64,000 bases of DNA, from NCBI GenBank assembly GCA_019843655.1, contig JACDQD010000007.1, positions 29,739,207-29,803,206 of the forward strand, given 5' to 3'. How positions within the stretch are numbered: position 1 is the stretch's first letter; each line of letters starts with the position of its first letter. Positions 54,503 through 64,000 of this stretch are shown here, piece after piece. The DNA is from Lethocerus indicus. Its lineage: Eukaryota; Arthropoda; Insecta; Hemiptera; Belostomatidae. The notes beneath the pieces are model-generated. The model had not been told where the DNA came from, searched no databases, and was given only the letters and a program-made list of their open reading frames with translations. Made by a program: the position numbers and the translations under genes.

Positions 54503-55672
54503 TGAGGTGAACGAATTTTCTCCAAAGCATATACTGTTGAAACTGTATTTTGTATCTCTCGGATACAGTGTAATATATATTTGCCCCAAACCACCGCCCT
54601 TCCTTCCCCCAACGGCAGTAGGGGGTAGTTTTGAAGGCGCTTATCGCGGCAATTTTTTCGACAACGATGGATGCCGACATCGATGATGCCAAAATGCCGC
54701 TGGTTCGTCATTATCGCAGACGAAATTGGATCAGACTGCGGTGGACAAATATCGAAAATCGTGAAAAGTCATTGAACTCAGGACCTGGCCATGGTGTTTT
54801 TCAATTCAGGTATAGTCAGCCTGTCCTTCATAATGTCTTCAATAGTGATGTATTCTTTATAAAGAATGGTAAACATAGGGCGGTTTTGCCCGGCAATTTG
54901 TTCTCCCCTGTCCCGGTAATTTGGTGATCGCGAAAATAGGTAATTTTGTTAATTTACATTTGAAATATTGGGCGATATTTTAGTAATTTCAGAAAGGAAT
55001 TCAGAGCTGAATCCGAATGTCAGAAAACCACTTGTTGTCCGTTATTGTCCGAGAACATTTTCGTCATATACGTATTAGTATTATGTATATAGGGTGGAAT
55101 TAGCGCGTTGTACATATTGAAAACGAGAGATGGAGGCGTGATTCTCTCTCTGTAGGGCGTTATTAAATATTTTCTAAACGGCCCGATTTCCTGATTGTCG
55201 GCGAGATTGGTACCTGTACCTCTCTCTCCCGTACCTCTGTACCTCTCCCGTGCCTCTCCGTACCTCTCTCTCTCGGCGGGTACCGATATAAATCCCCGCT
55301 CGTCGTCGGCGTTGTGGCCCCTGACGTCTGAACCGAAATTTCCGGGCCCTCCCTTACACCCCATCTATCGTTCCCCTTTCGTCCTCTATCCATCCTCTAT
55401 TCCTCGTTTTTTGTTCTCCCCCATTACCCCGTTAGAATTGGCCGCCGTTTCACAATGCCCTGCTCAATCTCCTCAATTAGAAAATTTTGTATCCGCAGTG
55501 ACGTCTTGAAACCCGTCGAAAAATTCTTTACATTCAGTTTCGATCGAATTTACAGACTATTCGTGCTTCAATTCTACGGTCTACCGGCCTTTTGTACAAT
55601 ATAAAATTTCCGAATCAATTAAAGTTATACGTGCGAAAAGTTATCGCGTCCGGTATCCTAACGAAAGTACGA
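54503..55672. other. Low-copy DNA
   Basis: TACCTCTCTCTC/CGTACCTCT repeats near 55210-55270. Apart from the exon-like frame below, no gene is seen. Confidence 0.4.
54667..54809 (+). CDS. Weak candidate exon, unknown protein
   Basis: An ATG at 54667 opens a frame (MDADIDDAKMPLVRHYRR...) with mixed, non-repetitive composition. It could be spliced after TTCAATTCAG at 54809, where GTATAG follows as a possible donor; unspliced, it runs to 54927. The frame is unique in the window and outside known repeats, but no domain is recognised and frames of ~90 codons arise by chance. Confidence 0.15.
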
Positions 55673-55885
55673 TTATCGCCGGTTTCGGCCGTTCGCCGTC
55701 TTCAGTAGCGCCCCCCCCTCTTCGCTGGCCGGAACCGCCCCCCACCGAAAAATTGTTTCGGTCGAAATACCCCAAAGCCAAAAAGCCGCCCCAGTGACCG
55801 CTACTAGAAGACGGCGAAAGGCCAAACACGGACGGGAAATCTACGGTAAACGGAACCGATGGCGGACCACAAGACGGGTATGTTG
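55673..55885. repeat. CFB foldback element
   Basis: GCCGGTTTCGGCCGTTCGCC, GTCTTCAGTAGCGCC, a ~90-bp loop, CCGCTACTAGAAGACGGCGA (one-base insertion in the right core), CGGGAAATCTACGGTAAACG, GGACCACAAGACGGGTATGT. Right hairpin and TCTCC blocks deleted. Confidence 0.82.
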
Positions 55886-56600
55886 GGCCGGTTTGAGTTC
55901 CTAATTCAGTATTAAACGCGTCGAGTGCAGAATTTTTTTTACCGAATTTTGCAATAAAAAAAAATTTCTAAAACGCGTGTCACGTCAGCCAAAAAAATTA
56001 ACAGATCCCCATTTTGGGGCCTACGCTACTTGATGGGTTTTAATATCGTTTTGTAAATTGATATTGTAAAATTATGTGAACGGCGGCCGTTCACAATTTC
56101 CCGATCGGCCGATCCAGGTACTGCGACGAGCGAAAACCGATCGGTGACAATGGAAAACCCTCTCGTATCGTTTCCCCACCCCCCAACTTCACGGGTTTCA
56201 TTCGGGGAAGAATTCGGTACAATGAATGGCCCGTAAAGGGATTTTCACCGTTCAATAGGGAAGCCGGAAAATCTCTGTCTCGCCCCCCCCCCGTCAGAGG
56301 TTCGTGAGCTTTTCTTCTGCCCCAATAATTGGCGTCTAGAAAGCCTAGCGAACTACAATAGAACCAATAAATCTATAGTTCGTGATCAAACAACTGTTAA
56401 CAAGAAACTGTGTTAACGCCCTGAGGGATGGAGGGTTGGAGGGAGGGAGGGAGGGAGGGTGGGAGAGCACGTGACCGCTAACGGCTCCATTATCCCCCCT
56501 CTAAAGTGTACGGGCCTCAATTCCACAATTTCCACGCATTAACCGGCCAAACTCGGTTTCCGCCCTTAAGGATGAGGGGTGGGGGAGGGGTGGTTTAAAG
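55886..56600. other. Low-copy DNA
   Basis: GTGAACGGCGGCCGTTCAC near 56078 is a perfect palindrome. GGGAGGGAGGGAGGGAGGG near 56440. No gene seen. Confidence 0.45.
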
Positions 56601-56604
56601 GCCC

Positions 56605-56705
56605 TTATCGGTTTCGGCCGCTCGCCATCTTCAGTAGCCTCCCGGTCACTGTTGGCACTTTGGATGTTTTTTTGGTACACCCGATAGTACAAACCCTCAA
56701 TATAC
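56605..56705 (-). repeat. CFB left half-element
   Basis: ATCGGTTTCGGCCGCTCGCC, ATCTTCAGTAGCCTCCCGGT, CACTGTTGGCACTTTGGATG; no right arm. Confidence 0.7.
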
Positions 56706-57230
56706 AAAGTCGTATTGAAGGGGCTTATCTTTATCTTTAATCCTATATATATATATATATAGTTCAGAATAGTCTGAAAGGTCTGAGGAAAAATTTCAAT
56801 TTTCCCCGGTTACTGTAATTAATTGTCGGCGAAAAATTAATTCTCTTATACCCAATATATATATGAAAATTTTACTGTATTTATTATCGGGGAAACCGAT
56901 ATATTTTTGAATATTGTAATATATCCGAAGAGCAGTATCAGGCCGAACCGAAAATATCGTTTTAAATTTGTTTGCGTTTTTGAAAAAATTGTACGCGATT
57001 ACCGCGTTAGTTTCTTCGCCTTCGGTAATAGCTCCGTTTCACGTTTTACTCCACGGTAGGAAAAACGTTCCTCCTTTTGATTATTCTGTCCGGGCTGAAT
57101 TGCAGGTGCCAGTTATGGGCACAGCGGGGTGGAAGCGCCCATCTTATATTCCATTCCATTCCACTCTTGTCTCTCTGTCTCCTCTATTCCATTTGTCCCT
57201 CTCTCTCCCCTTCTCTCTCTCTCTCTCTCC

Positions 57231-57286
<56 letters not shown>

Positions 57287-57312
57287 GTCTCTCTCTCTCT
57301 CTCTCTCTCTCC

Positions 57313-57344
<32 letters not shown>

Positions 57345-57679
57345 CATTCTCATCCCTCGTCTCTTGCCATTCTGAACATTACCATGAAACACTCTTATCC
57401 CATCTCTTCTCGTCTTGTTTCTATTCCGTTTTCTTTCTTCCTTTCTTATCTCTATATTCTCTCATCATCCCTCTTCTTCCTCCGGTCTCTCTTTTTTCTT
57501 GGCCTCTACATTTTAACACGCGTTCATTTATTACCCATAGGCCCACTTCATTACAATTCGTCAACCCATCATCTCGAAAATATATACAGTAGATTAATAA
57601 TTAAAATTTCTTTTTAGCCAATAAATGAATTTTGAGTCAAAATGTTGACTAACTGATTATTGGTGAACTGTAACTGTAG
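56706..57679. other. Low-copy DNA with a ~170-bp CT tract
   Basis: (CT)n-rich at about 57172-57348 gives long serine/leucine frames on plus and arginine/glutamate frames on minus; these are artefacts. Downstream to 57500 stays pyrimidine-rich. No gene seen. Confidence 0.6.
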
Positions 57680-58460
57680 GTTTGTTGTGTTTCCGTCTCC
57701 TCTCGCCGGCGTTTCGGCCGTTCGCCGTCTTCAGTAGCGCGGTGTCAGTCACTTTGGACGTTTTTCCTGGGGGTTAGTATTGGGATCGGAGTTTCGAAAC
57801 TGCTGCTACAATAAAGACCGTAGTTTCGTTGCCAGTTTCCGTCTCCTCTCGCCGGTTTCTGCCAGACCGGGGTTTCGGCCGCTCGCCGTCTTCAGTAGCG
57901 CGGTGTCAGTCACTTTGGACGTTTTTCCTGGGGTTAGTATTGGGATCGGAGTTTCGAAACTGCTGCTACAATAAAGACCGTAGTTTCGTTGCCAGTTTCC
58001 GTCTCCTCTCGCCGGCGTTTCGGCCGCTCGCCGTCTTCAGTAGCGCGGTGTCAGTCACTTTGGACGTTTTTCCTGGGGTTAGTATTGGGATCGGAGTTTC
58101 GAAACTGCTGCTACAATAAAGACCGTAGTTTCGTTGCCAGTTTCCGTCTCCTGTCGGTTGGGACAGGGATCAGTACCATGAATTCCATCGCCAGTTTCCA
58201 TCTCTCTCGCCAGTTTCTGCCAGACCAGCGTTTCTCGGCCGCTCGCCGTCTTCAGTAGCGTCGTGGCGAACAGACACCCGCCCGCCACAGTACGAGCGAC
58301 TGGAGTGAGGATGGACCCCAAGGAAAAAGAAAATTAATCCAAAGTGCCGACAGTGACTGACACCGCGCTACTGAAGACGGCGGACGGCCGAAACCCCGGT
58401 CTAGCGAAAGACCAGACAGTAAGGCCCCTCGAAGACCAAAAGAACAAGTATGTTAAACTA
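57680..58460. repeat. CFB-derived tandem array, ~150-bp unit, closed by a right arm
   Basis: TTTCGGCCG starts near 57712, 57873, 58018 and (as TTTCTCGGCCG) 58231. Each unit is a CFB left arm plus start of loop (GCGCGGTGTCAGTCACTTTG, GACGTTTTTCCTGGGG) joined to GGATCGGAGTTTCGAAACTG and AGACCGTAGTTTCGTTGCCA. A single right arm follows at 58365-58455 (GCGCTACTGAAGACGGCGGA, GGTCTAGCGAAAGACC, AGTATGTTAAAC), so left arms multiplied within one element. Confidence 0.9.
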
Positions 58461-58865
58461 CCGCCATAAGAGTTGGGCGATGTTAATCGCAACCAATTTC
58501 AGTAATCGAAACACAACTTTCAGACACTTTTATCGCCGATTTGTGTCTCTTGCGACCCGCCAGACTTCCGGTCTTATTCTGTTGTCGTCCTTGTTATTGT
58601 TGTTGTTGTTGTTATTCAAATTGGGAGATTAAATTTATGGGCCACAAAAATGGGGGGGGGGCGAACAGAGTCCTAAAAGGCCGGAAATTGGTTGAGACAA
58701 TGGCGTACGGCGGACGACCACTTGTGAATGAATACGATGTTACACTGAAGACCGCCCGCGGGGAATTCAACATGGAGATTATCTACGCGTAAAAATTAAC
58801 TTTATAAAACGGATCCTGTCACCGCCTATATCAAAAAAAAAACATCTACATTGTTTTAAAAACAT
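58461..58865. other. Low-copy DNA with a short exon-like frame
   Basis: (TTG)n at about 58585-58612 and a G-run near 58652. See the next entry. Confidence 0.4.
58637..58792 (+). CDS. Weak candidate short ORF or exon
   Basis: ATG at 58637, 51 codons, ending ...NEYDVTLKTARGEFNMEIIYA before TAA. Composition after the G-run is balanced and protein-like, but no family is recognised. It lies ~75 bp upstream of a low-copy repeat shared with 30.4 kb, so it may belong to an old mobile element. Confidence 0.15.
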   Translation: MGHKNGGGANRVLKGRKLVETMAYGGRPLVNEYDVTLKTARGEFNMEIIYA

Positions 58866-58985
58866 TGTTCTGAATTCGATGGGAGAATGAGCCAATTGAT
58901 GGTACTTGTAACTCGAATTAGGGAATTATCGAAAGTCTACCGAACTTCGTTGAACTTTACTTTGATTGAGGTAAAAAAAGTCAGA
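58866..58985 (+). repeat. Low-copy repeat (copy 2, frame-broken)
   Basis: TCTGAATTCGATGG, CAATTGATGGTACTTG, TTAGGGAATTATCGAAAG, GAACTTCGTTGAACTTTAC and TTGATTGAGG match 30.37-30.54 kb with a ~35-bp internal deletion and stops. Shows that the frame at 30.38 kb lies in repeated DNA. Confidence 0.6.
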
Positions 58986-59954
58986 CTCTTGTAGTTGTTT
59001 CATTAGGCCTTTTTTCCAATTCTTTTTTTTTTTTTGGGGGGGGTTGCAACTAAATAATTGCGGATTCTCTCAAAGGATAGGGGGTAACCCGGTTTATTTC
59101 AAAATTTTCGTACGCACTACGACGAACAGTCGGCAATTGGAAACAGTGTTTCAGAATACTCTTAAAAAATAGGTCTTAAGGATGGTAAATGCGTAAAATA
59201 CCGCAGATAATCTGAAATTTCCATCCATTGACAGAAACCCCACCGTCGTGTCTTTCTGTCTCATCTCGCCTGGACGCCGTTTCGGCCGCTCGCGCCAAAT
59301 CTTCAGTAATTTTGGCGTGTCTTTTTACTGCGTTTTTCGTGATTATATCTGTGTTTTCGGACAAAAATTGGCGTCGCAAACTATAATTTCCCTGATCGCG
59401 TCCACTTGAAATTGTCCCAGTCGGTCCTGAGTTCAGAGTCGGAAAATGGAATTTTCGCAGGGAAAAAATATATTCCAATTGGTATTTCATCTACCGAAAT
59501 GTAGCGTGGCCGTTTACGTATTAATAAATAATATTCTATTCGATTTTTTTCCGCACGTAACCGTCAGGTTTGCCGTCTGGCCTCACAGGCCTTGCTATTT
59601 AATTCTACGTAAAATTCCCAATTTTTTCATCTATCGGGGGAAAAACTGAAAAATAAATACTAACGCCCAGATTTGCGTGATCTGTTTTATTGAATCGCGT
59701 ACAATAAAATAAAACTTTTCGAGTTTTCAACTGGTCCCAATTCGGTTCAAGTCCGACAGTCGTTAACTGTTTTTAAATTCCGCAGTTTTCTGATATTCTG
59801 GAAAAATTTATTATGGTCTAGGGTTAATTTTTCACATAATGGATTTTTTTTTGATAAAATTCGACGATTTCGAAATATACCGATTCGTCCCAGCCACTAG
59901 CGTGGTCGACACGCTTGAAAAATAATATTTACTATAATAATAATGCATATGAAA
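58986..59954. other. Low-copy DNA with one CFB fragment
   Basis: A CFB left-half remnant at about 59240-59310 (CTTTCTGTCTCATCTCGCCT, GTTTCGGCCGCTCGCGCCAA, ATCTTCAGTAA). T-run then G-run near 59026-59044. No gene seen. Confidence 0.5.
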
Positions 59955-61075
59955 AGCGGTTTTCGGCCATCGCCGTCTTCAGTAGCGGCGCGACTTTGAC
60001 AACCGCCACGCCGTACAGTGCGGTGTGTGAGGACGAAACCGAAAAAACCGATCGAAAAATTGAAAGAAAGTGACCGACACTGCGCTACTGAAGACCGTTT
60101 GTAGGAACAGTTGTGGGAACAATAACAATAACTGATATTCCAAAAAGGGGCGAAATACCTTTAAATACGGCGAAATGATTATTTTCCGTCGATTCCATGT
60201 TCCTGTCTCCCATCTGGCAGGTCCGGTCTGGCGGACTCGGCGGTTTCGGCCGCTCGCCGTCTTCAGTAGCGGCGCGACTTTTGACAACCGCCACGCCGCA
60301 GCGCGGTGTGTGAGGACGCCCGAAAAACCGACCGAAAAAGGGCCAGAAAAGTGACCGACACGGCGCTACTGAAGACCGTTTGTAGGAACGATTTGTGGGG
60401 GCAATAACAATAACTGATAATACCAAAAAGAAGGGGGCGGAAAATACCTTTAAATACGGCGGAAAGTGATTATTTTCCGTCGATTCCGCCTGTTTCCTGT
60501 CTCCCCTCTGGCAGGTCCGGTCTTTCGGCGGACTCCGGGGTTTCGGCCGCTCGCCGTCTTCAGTAGCGGCGCGACTTTTGACAACCGCCACGCCGTACAG
60601 CGCGGTGTGTGAACGCCCGAAAAAACCGTTTCGGAAAAGCGCCAGAAAAGTGACGGCGCTACTGAAGACCGTTTGTAGGAACAATTTTTTTTTGGGGGGG
60701 GGCGGAATAACAAAACTGATAAAAAAAAAATGGGGGGCGGAAAATACCCGTAAATACGGCGTAAAGTGATTATATTCCGTAGATTCCGTCTGTTTCCTGT
60801 CTCCTCTCTCGCAGGTCCGGTCTTTCGCCGGGGTTTCGGCCGCTCGCCGTCTTCAGTAGCGGCGTGAGTCACACTACAAACACCACGAACACAGTACAAG
60901 TGACGGAGTGACTCAGTCCGCGTGAGGACGGCCGAAAAAACCGATCGGAAAAGCGCCAGAAAAGTGACGGCGCTACTGAAGACCGTAGGAACAATTCGTG
61001 GGGAAAATAACAAAACTGATACCCGTATAATACGGCATAAAAGTGATTATTTTCCGTAGATTCCGTCTGTTTCCT
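59955..61075. repeat. CFB-derived tandem array, ~280-298-bp unit
   Basis: TTTCGGCC starts near 59960, 60243, 60541, 60833 and 61111 (periods 283, 298, 292, 278). Units: left core GTCTTCAGTAGCGGCGCGAC, loop TGACAACCGCCACGCCG and GCGGTGTGTGAGGACG, right core CGGCGCTACTGAAGACCGTT (arm ends here), GTAGGAACAA, CAATAACAATAACTGATA, TAAATACGGCG, AGTGATTATTTTCCGTCGAT. The fourth unit has a different loop (CACACTACAAACACCACG), so units were partly exchanged or gene-converted. Confidence 0.92.
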
Positions 61076-61218
61076 GTCTCCTCTCTCGGAGGTCCGCTCT
61101 TTTGCCGGGGTTTCGGCCGTTCGCCGTCTTCAGTAGCGCACTTTCGATTCGGTTTTTCGGGGCGTCCTCAACAGCACCGTCACTGTTTCGCTCGTACTGC
61201 GGCGGTTGTCCGTTTCTC

Positions 61219-61259
<41 letters not shown>

Positions 61260-61332
61260 CTGACACGGCGCTACTGAAGATGGCGAGCAAATCTGGCGAA
61301 AAAGACCGAACCGTCGAGAGGGGCAGAAACTG
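61076..61332. repeat. CFB element with TA microsatellite in the loop
   Basis: TCTCCTCTCTCGGAGGTCCG, GGTTTCGGCCGTTCGCCGTC, loop GCGTCCTCAACAGCACCGTC, TACTGCGGCGGTTGTCCG, then (TA)n at about 61223-61255, GTGACTGACACGGCGCTACT, GAAGATGGCGAGCA, AATCTGGCGAAAAAGACCGA. The TA run sits on the right side of the loop. Confidence 0.88.
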
Positions 61333-62040
61333 TGGCCGAAAATCTATTGTTGTATCAAAATTACAAGTTCGGTTTGGAATTCCACACAGAGACACTGAGA
61401 ATATTACAAACGGTAGAAATATCGTAAATTTGTCGGGCCCCAATTATAACTTTGAGCTTTGAGGCCGAGCCCAATTTTCAACTGTCGGAAAATTTAAATT
61501 CTAACAACATTAGACCGGCTTTGTTGAGGCCGGAATGTCGTCGATTGATTGATGTTGAAGCGCGCTTTGAATAACAAAAACAATGTTTTCCGACGACTCA
61601 ATCTCGGGATTGCGGCGCTGGGACAAAATCTTATTTCTACCTTTCGCTTCGCTTATTTTTTCTCTTTTTTCTTTCTCCCGTTTCTTTTCGCTGTCGCCCG
61701 AAAATTACGAAAAAAAGGAAATAAAAGAGGAGTGACGAAATAACGACGAAAAGGTAATTCGATAATTCCTAAACACCGCCGGTTTCCACGCGGCGATTAA
61801 TCATCCCGGCGTTAAATCTTTATTTATACATCTCCAGTCAATCCTGGACAGGCCTGGATTTTTTCCATATTTTTTTTTTCGACTTTCAGATTGAATCAAT
61901 TCAGTTTGGGTTCAAAAAAAAAATTAACGGCGAAAATTCGTTTCCTCCATACGGTATGTACCAAATTTTAAATGCTTAAGAGTCTTTTTCACCGGGAGAT
62001 TATTATTTGAAAATTTATAACGTAGTTAATTATAATATTT
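61333..62040. other. Low-copy DNA
   Basis: T/C-rich near 61650-61690. No gene supported; a 64-codon frame at 61.55 kb is hydrophobic and low complexity. Confidence 0.4.
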
Positions 62041-62047
62041 AGGTTAG

Positions 62048-63035
62048 ATCGTTTTGGCTGAAAGGGGCCAAAATCGGCCCAAAATACGGTTTTAGGCCCG
62101 AAATCGGCCCAAAATGCGGTTTTAGGCCAAAATTGGCCCAAAAATGCGCTTTCAGGCCCAAAATATCGTTTAAGGGAAATCGGCCCAAAATGCGGTTTTA
62201 CGCCGAAAATTATTAACAATGCGCTTTTAACCAAAAATATCGTTTTAAGGCGCAAAATCGGCCAAAATGCTTTTACGCCGAAAATTGGCCCAAAATGCGC
62301 TAGAAAAATATCGTTTATAGGACAAAAATGAAATTTTTCTCAATGGTTTCACAAAAATGCTGTTTTGGACGCAAATTCTGAAAGTTGGATTTTAGGCGTA
62401 AAAGGCACAAAATGCAGTTCTAGGCCTAAAAAACAAAATGCGCTCAGACCAAAATATGTTTTAGGAAATCAATAAAAATGCGGTTTAGATCCAAAATTAG
62501 CTAAAAATGCGCTTTTAGGCCCAAAAATATCGTTTATGGAGCAAAATCGCCCCAAAATGCATTTTTACGCCAAATTGGCAAAATGCGCTTTAGGCCAAAA
62601 ATGCGCGCGGCACAAAATATCGTTTAAGGCCGTCGGCCCAAAAACGCGGTTTTACGCCAAAAATTGGCCAAAATGCTTTTAGCCCAAAATGTGTTTAACG
62701 CAAATTGGCCCAAAATGAGGTTTTTAGACCCAAAATTGGCCCACAAATGCGCTTTTAGGCCAAAAATATCGTTTTATGGAGCAAAATCGGCCCAAAAATG
62801 CGGTTTTTACGCCCAAAAATGTAGTTTCTAGGCCCCAAAAATGAGGTTTTAGGCACAAAAATGCGTTTTCTAGGCCCAAAATCGTCCCAAAAATGCGGAT
62901 TTATGCCCAAAAATATGGTTTTAAGGCGCGAAATCGGCCCGAAAATGCGGTTTTTACGCCGAAGATTGGTCCAAAAATGCGATTTTAAGCCCAAAAATAT
63001 GGTTTTGAGGCGCAAAATCGGCCCGAAAATGCGTT
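62048..63035. repeat. Degenerate ~20-30-bp tandem repeat (AAATGCGGTTTTAGGCCC)
   Basis: Irregular repetition of AAAATGCGGTTTTAGGCCCA, AAAATCGGCCC, AATATCGTTTTAAGG and AAATGCGCTTTTAGG. The layout parallels the 24.6-25.5-kb array (AAATGC, two variable bases, TTTTTAG, CCC, AAA), so the two are probably diverged relatives. Frames rich in WADFGPKT-type repeats are artefacts. Confidence 0.88.
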
Positions 63036-63899
63036 TAGTAGTGGTGGTCTATTTATTAATTAAATAGACGTTTCGAAAAACGTAGTTTTTAAGTGGTAAA
63101 TTTTTTTTTTTTTAGAACGCAGCTTTCTATTAGTAGTAAGACCGGCGCGAGGACGTCACACAAAATTCAATCGTTTTTCTTACTCTAATCTGCCGTCTCG
63201 AACAGAAAACGTGCATTTTGTGGCTTATCTCGAGGGGGGGGGGCGGCCGGCTGAAAAAGGAAAATAAGGATGAGGCGGAGGAGGAGGAGTAGGAGGAGGA
63301 GGAGGAGGAGGGCGATACGTGTAAATATGTTATTATTACTGTTATTAGGTTGTTGTTGAATAATGGTTATCTCGGGTGTCCGTCAGGGCGGGAAGCAAGA
63401 AGAAGAAGAAGAAGAAGAGGAAGGGGAAGGATGAGGGAGGAGGGATGAGGGAGAGACCGTGATATTCAATCTTTCAAATTGTCTAATCTGTGTTGAAAAA
63501 GCGGGTCGTGACCAACACCGGGCTGGAGCTGGAGCTGGAGCCGGAGCCGGGAGGAAGAAATCCGGCAAGAGCCCTCCACGGAGGGAGGGAGAGAGGGAGG
63601 GAGGGAGGGAGGGAGAGGGCTGGAGTGAGGAGAGATAAGGATAATTGAGCCTGCCCTCAAGCCTCCACCATCACCGCAACACCGTTTAAGCGCTTAAAAA
63701 CATACCTCAGCTTAGACGCGCTTCGAACACAACAATTATCTAATGGCAGATTATAGAATCGTGAAATTAAAATTGTCCCCCCCCCACCCCATGTATCCAG
63801 CCGCAAACGAACAACAAGAACGCTACTGGCGAATTTACGTTTGAAATTGACACTTAAACACGATCGATTTCGTCGCGGAAGACACCATAAAATCGTAAA
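63036..63899. other. Low-copy DNA with GGA/GAA/GGGA microsatellites
   Basis: Perfect hairpin GTCTATTTA...TAAATAGAC at 63047-63069 at the array edge; G-run near 63233-63243; (GGA)n about 63267-63311; (GAA)n about 63398-63422; GGGA-rich about 63578-63618. No gene seen. Confidence 0.5.
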
Positions 63900-64000
63900 T
63901 GAAGTTTTAGGCCCAAAAATATGGTTTAGAGGCGCAAAATCGGCCCCAAAATGCGGTTTCTAGGCAAAAATCGGGCAAAAAATGCGGTTTTTAGGCCCAG
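63900..64000. repeat. Second block of the ~20-30-bp degenerate repeat
   Basis: GAAGTTTTAGGCCCAAAAAT, GAGGCGCAAAATCGGCCCC and AAAATGCGGTTTCTAGGC continue the 62-63-kb family and run off the window end. Confidence 0.8.

Noticed and set aside
57077..57617. 162-171-codon serine/leucine-rich frames
   Set aside because: They are readings of a ~170-bp CT microsatellite.
60085..61013. ~190-200-codon minus frames over 60-61 kb
   Set aside because: They cross successive CFB-derived tandem units and contain the arm translation ATEDGERPKP, seen at unrelated CFB copies throughout the window.

Overview
This is eukaryotic, probably invertebrate metazoan, non-coding DNA. The window holds dinucleotide and trinucleotide microsatellites, long G/C homopolymers, several tandem satellites, inverted-repeat transposable elements and one 100-N assembly gap. 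I could not identify the species. I found no protein-coding gene I would defend and no rRNA. Long open frames are either translations of tandem repeats (an 18-bp unit stays open on both strands) or readings through interspersed repeats. Three weak exon-like frames (near 30.4, 54.7 and 58.7 kb), one possible transposase relic (25.8 kb) and one tRNA-like relic (8.2 kb) are listed with low confidence. || The dominant component is one family of palindromic, non-coding elements, here called CFB (CAGTAG foldback). The core word GTCTTCAGTAGCG, or its complement CGCTACTGAAGAC, occurs roughly a hundred times by eye. From outside inwards the left arm reads: an outer end with CATACCYGTTTTGTGGTCTG; a block with GGAATACCGTAGATTTCGTG; a block with TTTCTGTCTCCTCTCGCCGG; a small internal hairpin GGTCTTTCGCCAGACCGG; and the core CGCTCGCCGTCTTCAGTAGC. 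A loop of about 60-150 bp follows, then the same arm reversed. TTAA or TTTA commonly sits at the outer edge. Complete, half, nested and tandemised copies all occur. || Layout. 0.3-3.7 kb: CFB copies and an associated tail repeat. 4.4-6.6 kb: a second foldback structure whose arms are built of ~137-bp tandem repeats. 7-21.7 kb: many CFB copies, three CFB-derived tandem arrays, a 155-bp repeat and a duplicated low-copy segment. 21.7-26.7 kb: mostly low-copy DNA plus a degenerate ~20-bp array. 26.7-38.5 kb: dense CFB region with a ~1.6-kb nested inverted repeat and a 200-bp satellite at two loci. 39.2-40.75 kb: nine units of a 170-173-bp satellite. 42.7-47.8 and 49.7-54.5 kb: two copies of a ~5-kb segment centred on an 18-bp satellite, separated by a 95-bp CFB-derived array and the gap. 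54.5-64 kb: low-copy DNA, two more CFB-derived arrays and a second degenerate ~20-bp array. || The strongest biological signal is the repeated conversion of one foldback element into tandem satellites of different periods (95, ~150, ~175, ~180, 200, ~269 and ~290 bp), with TA microsatellites expanded inside the hairpin loop at two or more copies. The ~5-kb duplication next to the gap may be real or may be an unmerged haplotype; the sequence alone cannot decide.
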